From Trypanosoma brucei gambiense DAL972 (taxonomy: Eukaryota > Euglenozoa > Kinetoplastea > Trypanosomatida > Trypanosomatidae), in assembly GCF_000210295.1 (NCBI RefSeq), contig NC_026743.1, positions 372,001-436,000 of the forward strand: 64,000 nt of DNA. The letters run 5' to 3'. Position 1 is the first letter of the stretch, and every line of letters starts with the position of its first letter. The position numbers and the translations under genes were made by a program. A model generated the notes under the pieces. The model searched no databases. It was not told the DNA's origin and saw only the letters and a list, made by a program, of their open reading frames with translations. This document shows, piece after piece, positions 63,014 through 64,000 of this stretch.

Positions 63014-64000
63014 TTGGACTCTGATGATAAACGTGTTTTTCTCCCTTTTTTCTGTCTTCAGCCCCCCTTTTCGATTCGACCATCGTGGGAGCTGCCCTCG
63101 GCGACGTTTATAGGCGTCCATTGACTATGGACATCCCCTTCGATTCTGTTCCTCAACTCACACGTGGATGGATAACCATGTATATATACGTTTTCTCTGC
63201 TTGACTCGTACATTTTCATCTGCCCGTTTTTATTCTTTTTACTGCATACGGCCGTGACATGTAGCTTTAGTTTTCGAGATAGTTGCAGCGGTTGCATTTC
63301 CGGATGGAGCACTGTTTTCTGTCACCGTTGTGATGCATTTGTAAGGTGCCATCACTACCTACCGGGCATTCACACCTGACAGTGTTCATTTGGTTTTCTG
63401 CGGGAGGCATGAAATATGCCCACAGCTGCCAGCGTTTCTCTGTCACCTTTATCATGGTGATGTTACCCGTTTGGCAACGTGCGTGTTTTCCCTTCATTCT
63501 ATTAAGTTGCCTCTGAAAATGACACTGAATATCGTAGTCGTTTTCGTCTCGCACTACGTTGGATTTATGGGGTTAGGATTAGGGTTGTGTGGTTCCTATA
63601 TGGTTGGGTGTTCTGGTGGAACTGCAGTGTGGAACGCGGGGGTTACTTTAGTTGTCGAGCACAAGTGACGTTTGTAGCGACGGGCGATTTATTTGCGTTT
63701 GTCGTTTTCGTCTCGCGTTTTCACTACTATGATCTCCCCGGTCGCCGCAGATTGGCTTCTTGGAAACGGACTGTTTCTCTTCGTGCTGATCCGGTGGGTG
63801 ATTTGGGTTATTTTTTTATTTGGGACATTGCATTACAGCTGTGTGCTTCTCTGAGAAGCACCGCGATGTCAATGTGTGAGATGGACGGCTCTGCGATGGA
63901 GAGTAGAACTCGAGTTATACGGGTGGAAAGCCATGTGCCCGTGTGTGGAGAGGGAATAATACTTTTATATGTATGGGGACGTTCGTTGCGCGCTATCGTG
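63014..64000. other. Terminal spacer
   Basis: 987 bp to the window edge with no supported gene. It carries T/C-rich stretches (63,040-63,060, 63,230-63,245), a telomere-like GGGTTAGGATTAGGG at 63,570-63,585, and TG-rich DNA. Probably 3' UTR of the tail-anchored gene and the 5' region of the next rightward gene. Confidence 0.45.

Overview
The window is nuclear DNA of a kinetoplastid, most likely an African trypanosome close to Trypanosoma brucei. This rests on intron-less genes packed head-to-tail on one strand, long T/C-rich tracts with an AG just before start codons (trans-splicing of a spliced leader), AT-rich microsatellite-laden spacers, and the protein families present. I place it by reading only and give no locus tags.

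Layout. (1) From about 25.3 kb leftward to the left edge, every convincing gene is on the minus strand: a one-TM hypothetical protein, an EF-hand-like protein, ABCE1/RLI1, a catalytically dead dual-specificity phosphatase, two small proteins, a leucyl/phenylalanyl-tRNA-protein transferase homologue, ribosomal protein eL36, Mic10, ATP synthase subunit c, a large hypothetical protein, proteasome RPN5 and a CCCH zinc-finger protein. (2) From 25.4 to 30.9 kb lies a divergent strand-switch region with no intact gene. It holds GC-richer, frame-broken sequence that looks like a decayed retroposon, then a 132-bp perfect GT tract pointing toward the rightward genes. (3) From 30.9 to 42.8 kb genes run rightward: a class I histone deacetylase, NBP35, a PPR-like helical-repeat protein, DNA polymerase eta, a DEAD-box helicase, a possibly mitochondrial hypothetical protein, a CID-domain protein and a tandem HMG-box-like protein. 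(4) From 42.9 to 53.7 kb is an unusual gene-poor stretch. It has weak plus-strand coding signal, then two candidate minus-strand genes (a Pro/Glu repeat protein and a three-TM protein), a CA/GT microsatellite, and a large near-perfect inverted repeat (arms about 855 bp, spacer 1.16 kb). (5) From 53.7 kb to the right edge rightward genes resume: an m3C-type tRNA methyltransferase, RBX1, a p32/MAM33-like protein, a syntaxin-6-like SNARE, an Asp-box protein, a WD40 protein and a tail-anchored protein.

Together the two main gene arrays are the arms of a bidirectional Pol II polycistronic system whose transcription start zone is probably the 25-31 kb switch region. The 43-53.7 kb block may be a second termination/initiation zone. 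Its inverted repeat is the strongest candidate for something unusual, namely a hairpin RNA/siRNA-producing locus.

Several start codons were set at the first ATG after a pyrimidine tract plus AG, because longer reading frames begin with TTG or GTG or run through the splice-acceptor tract.
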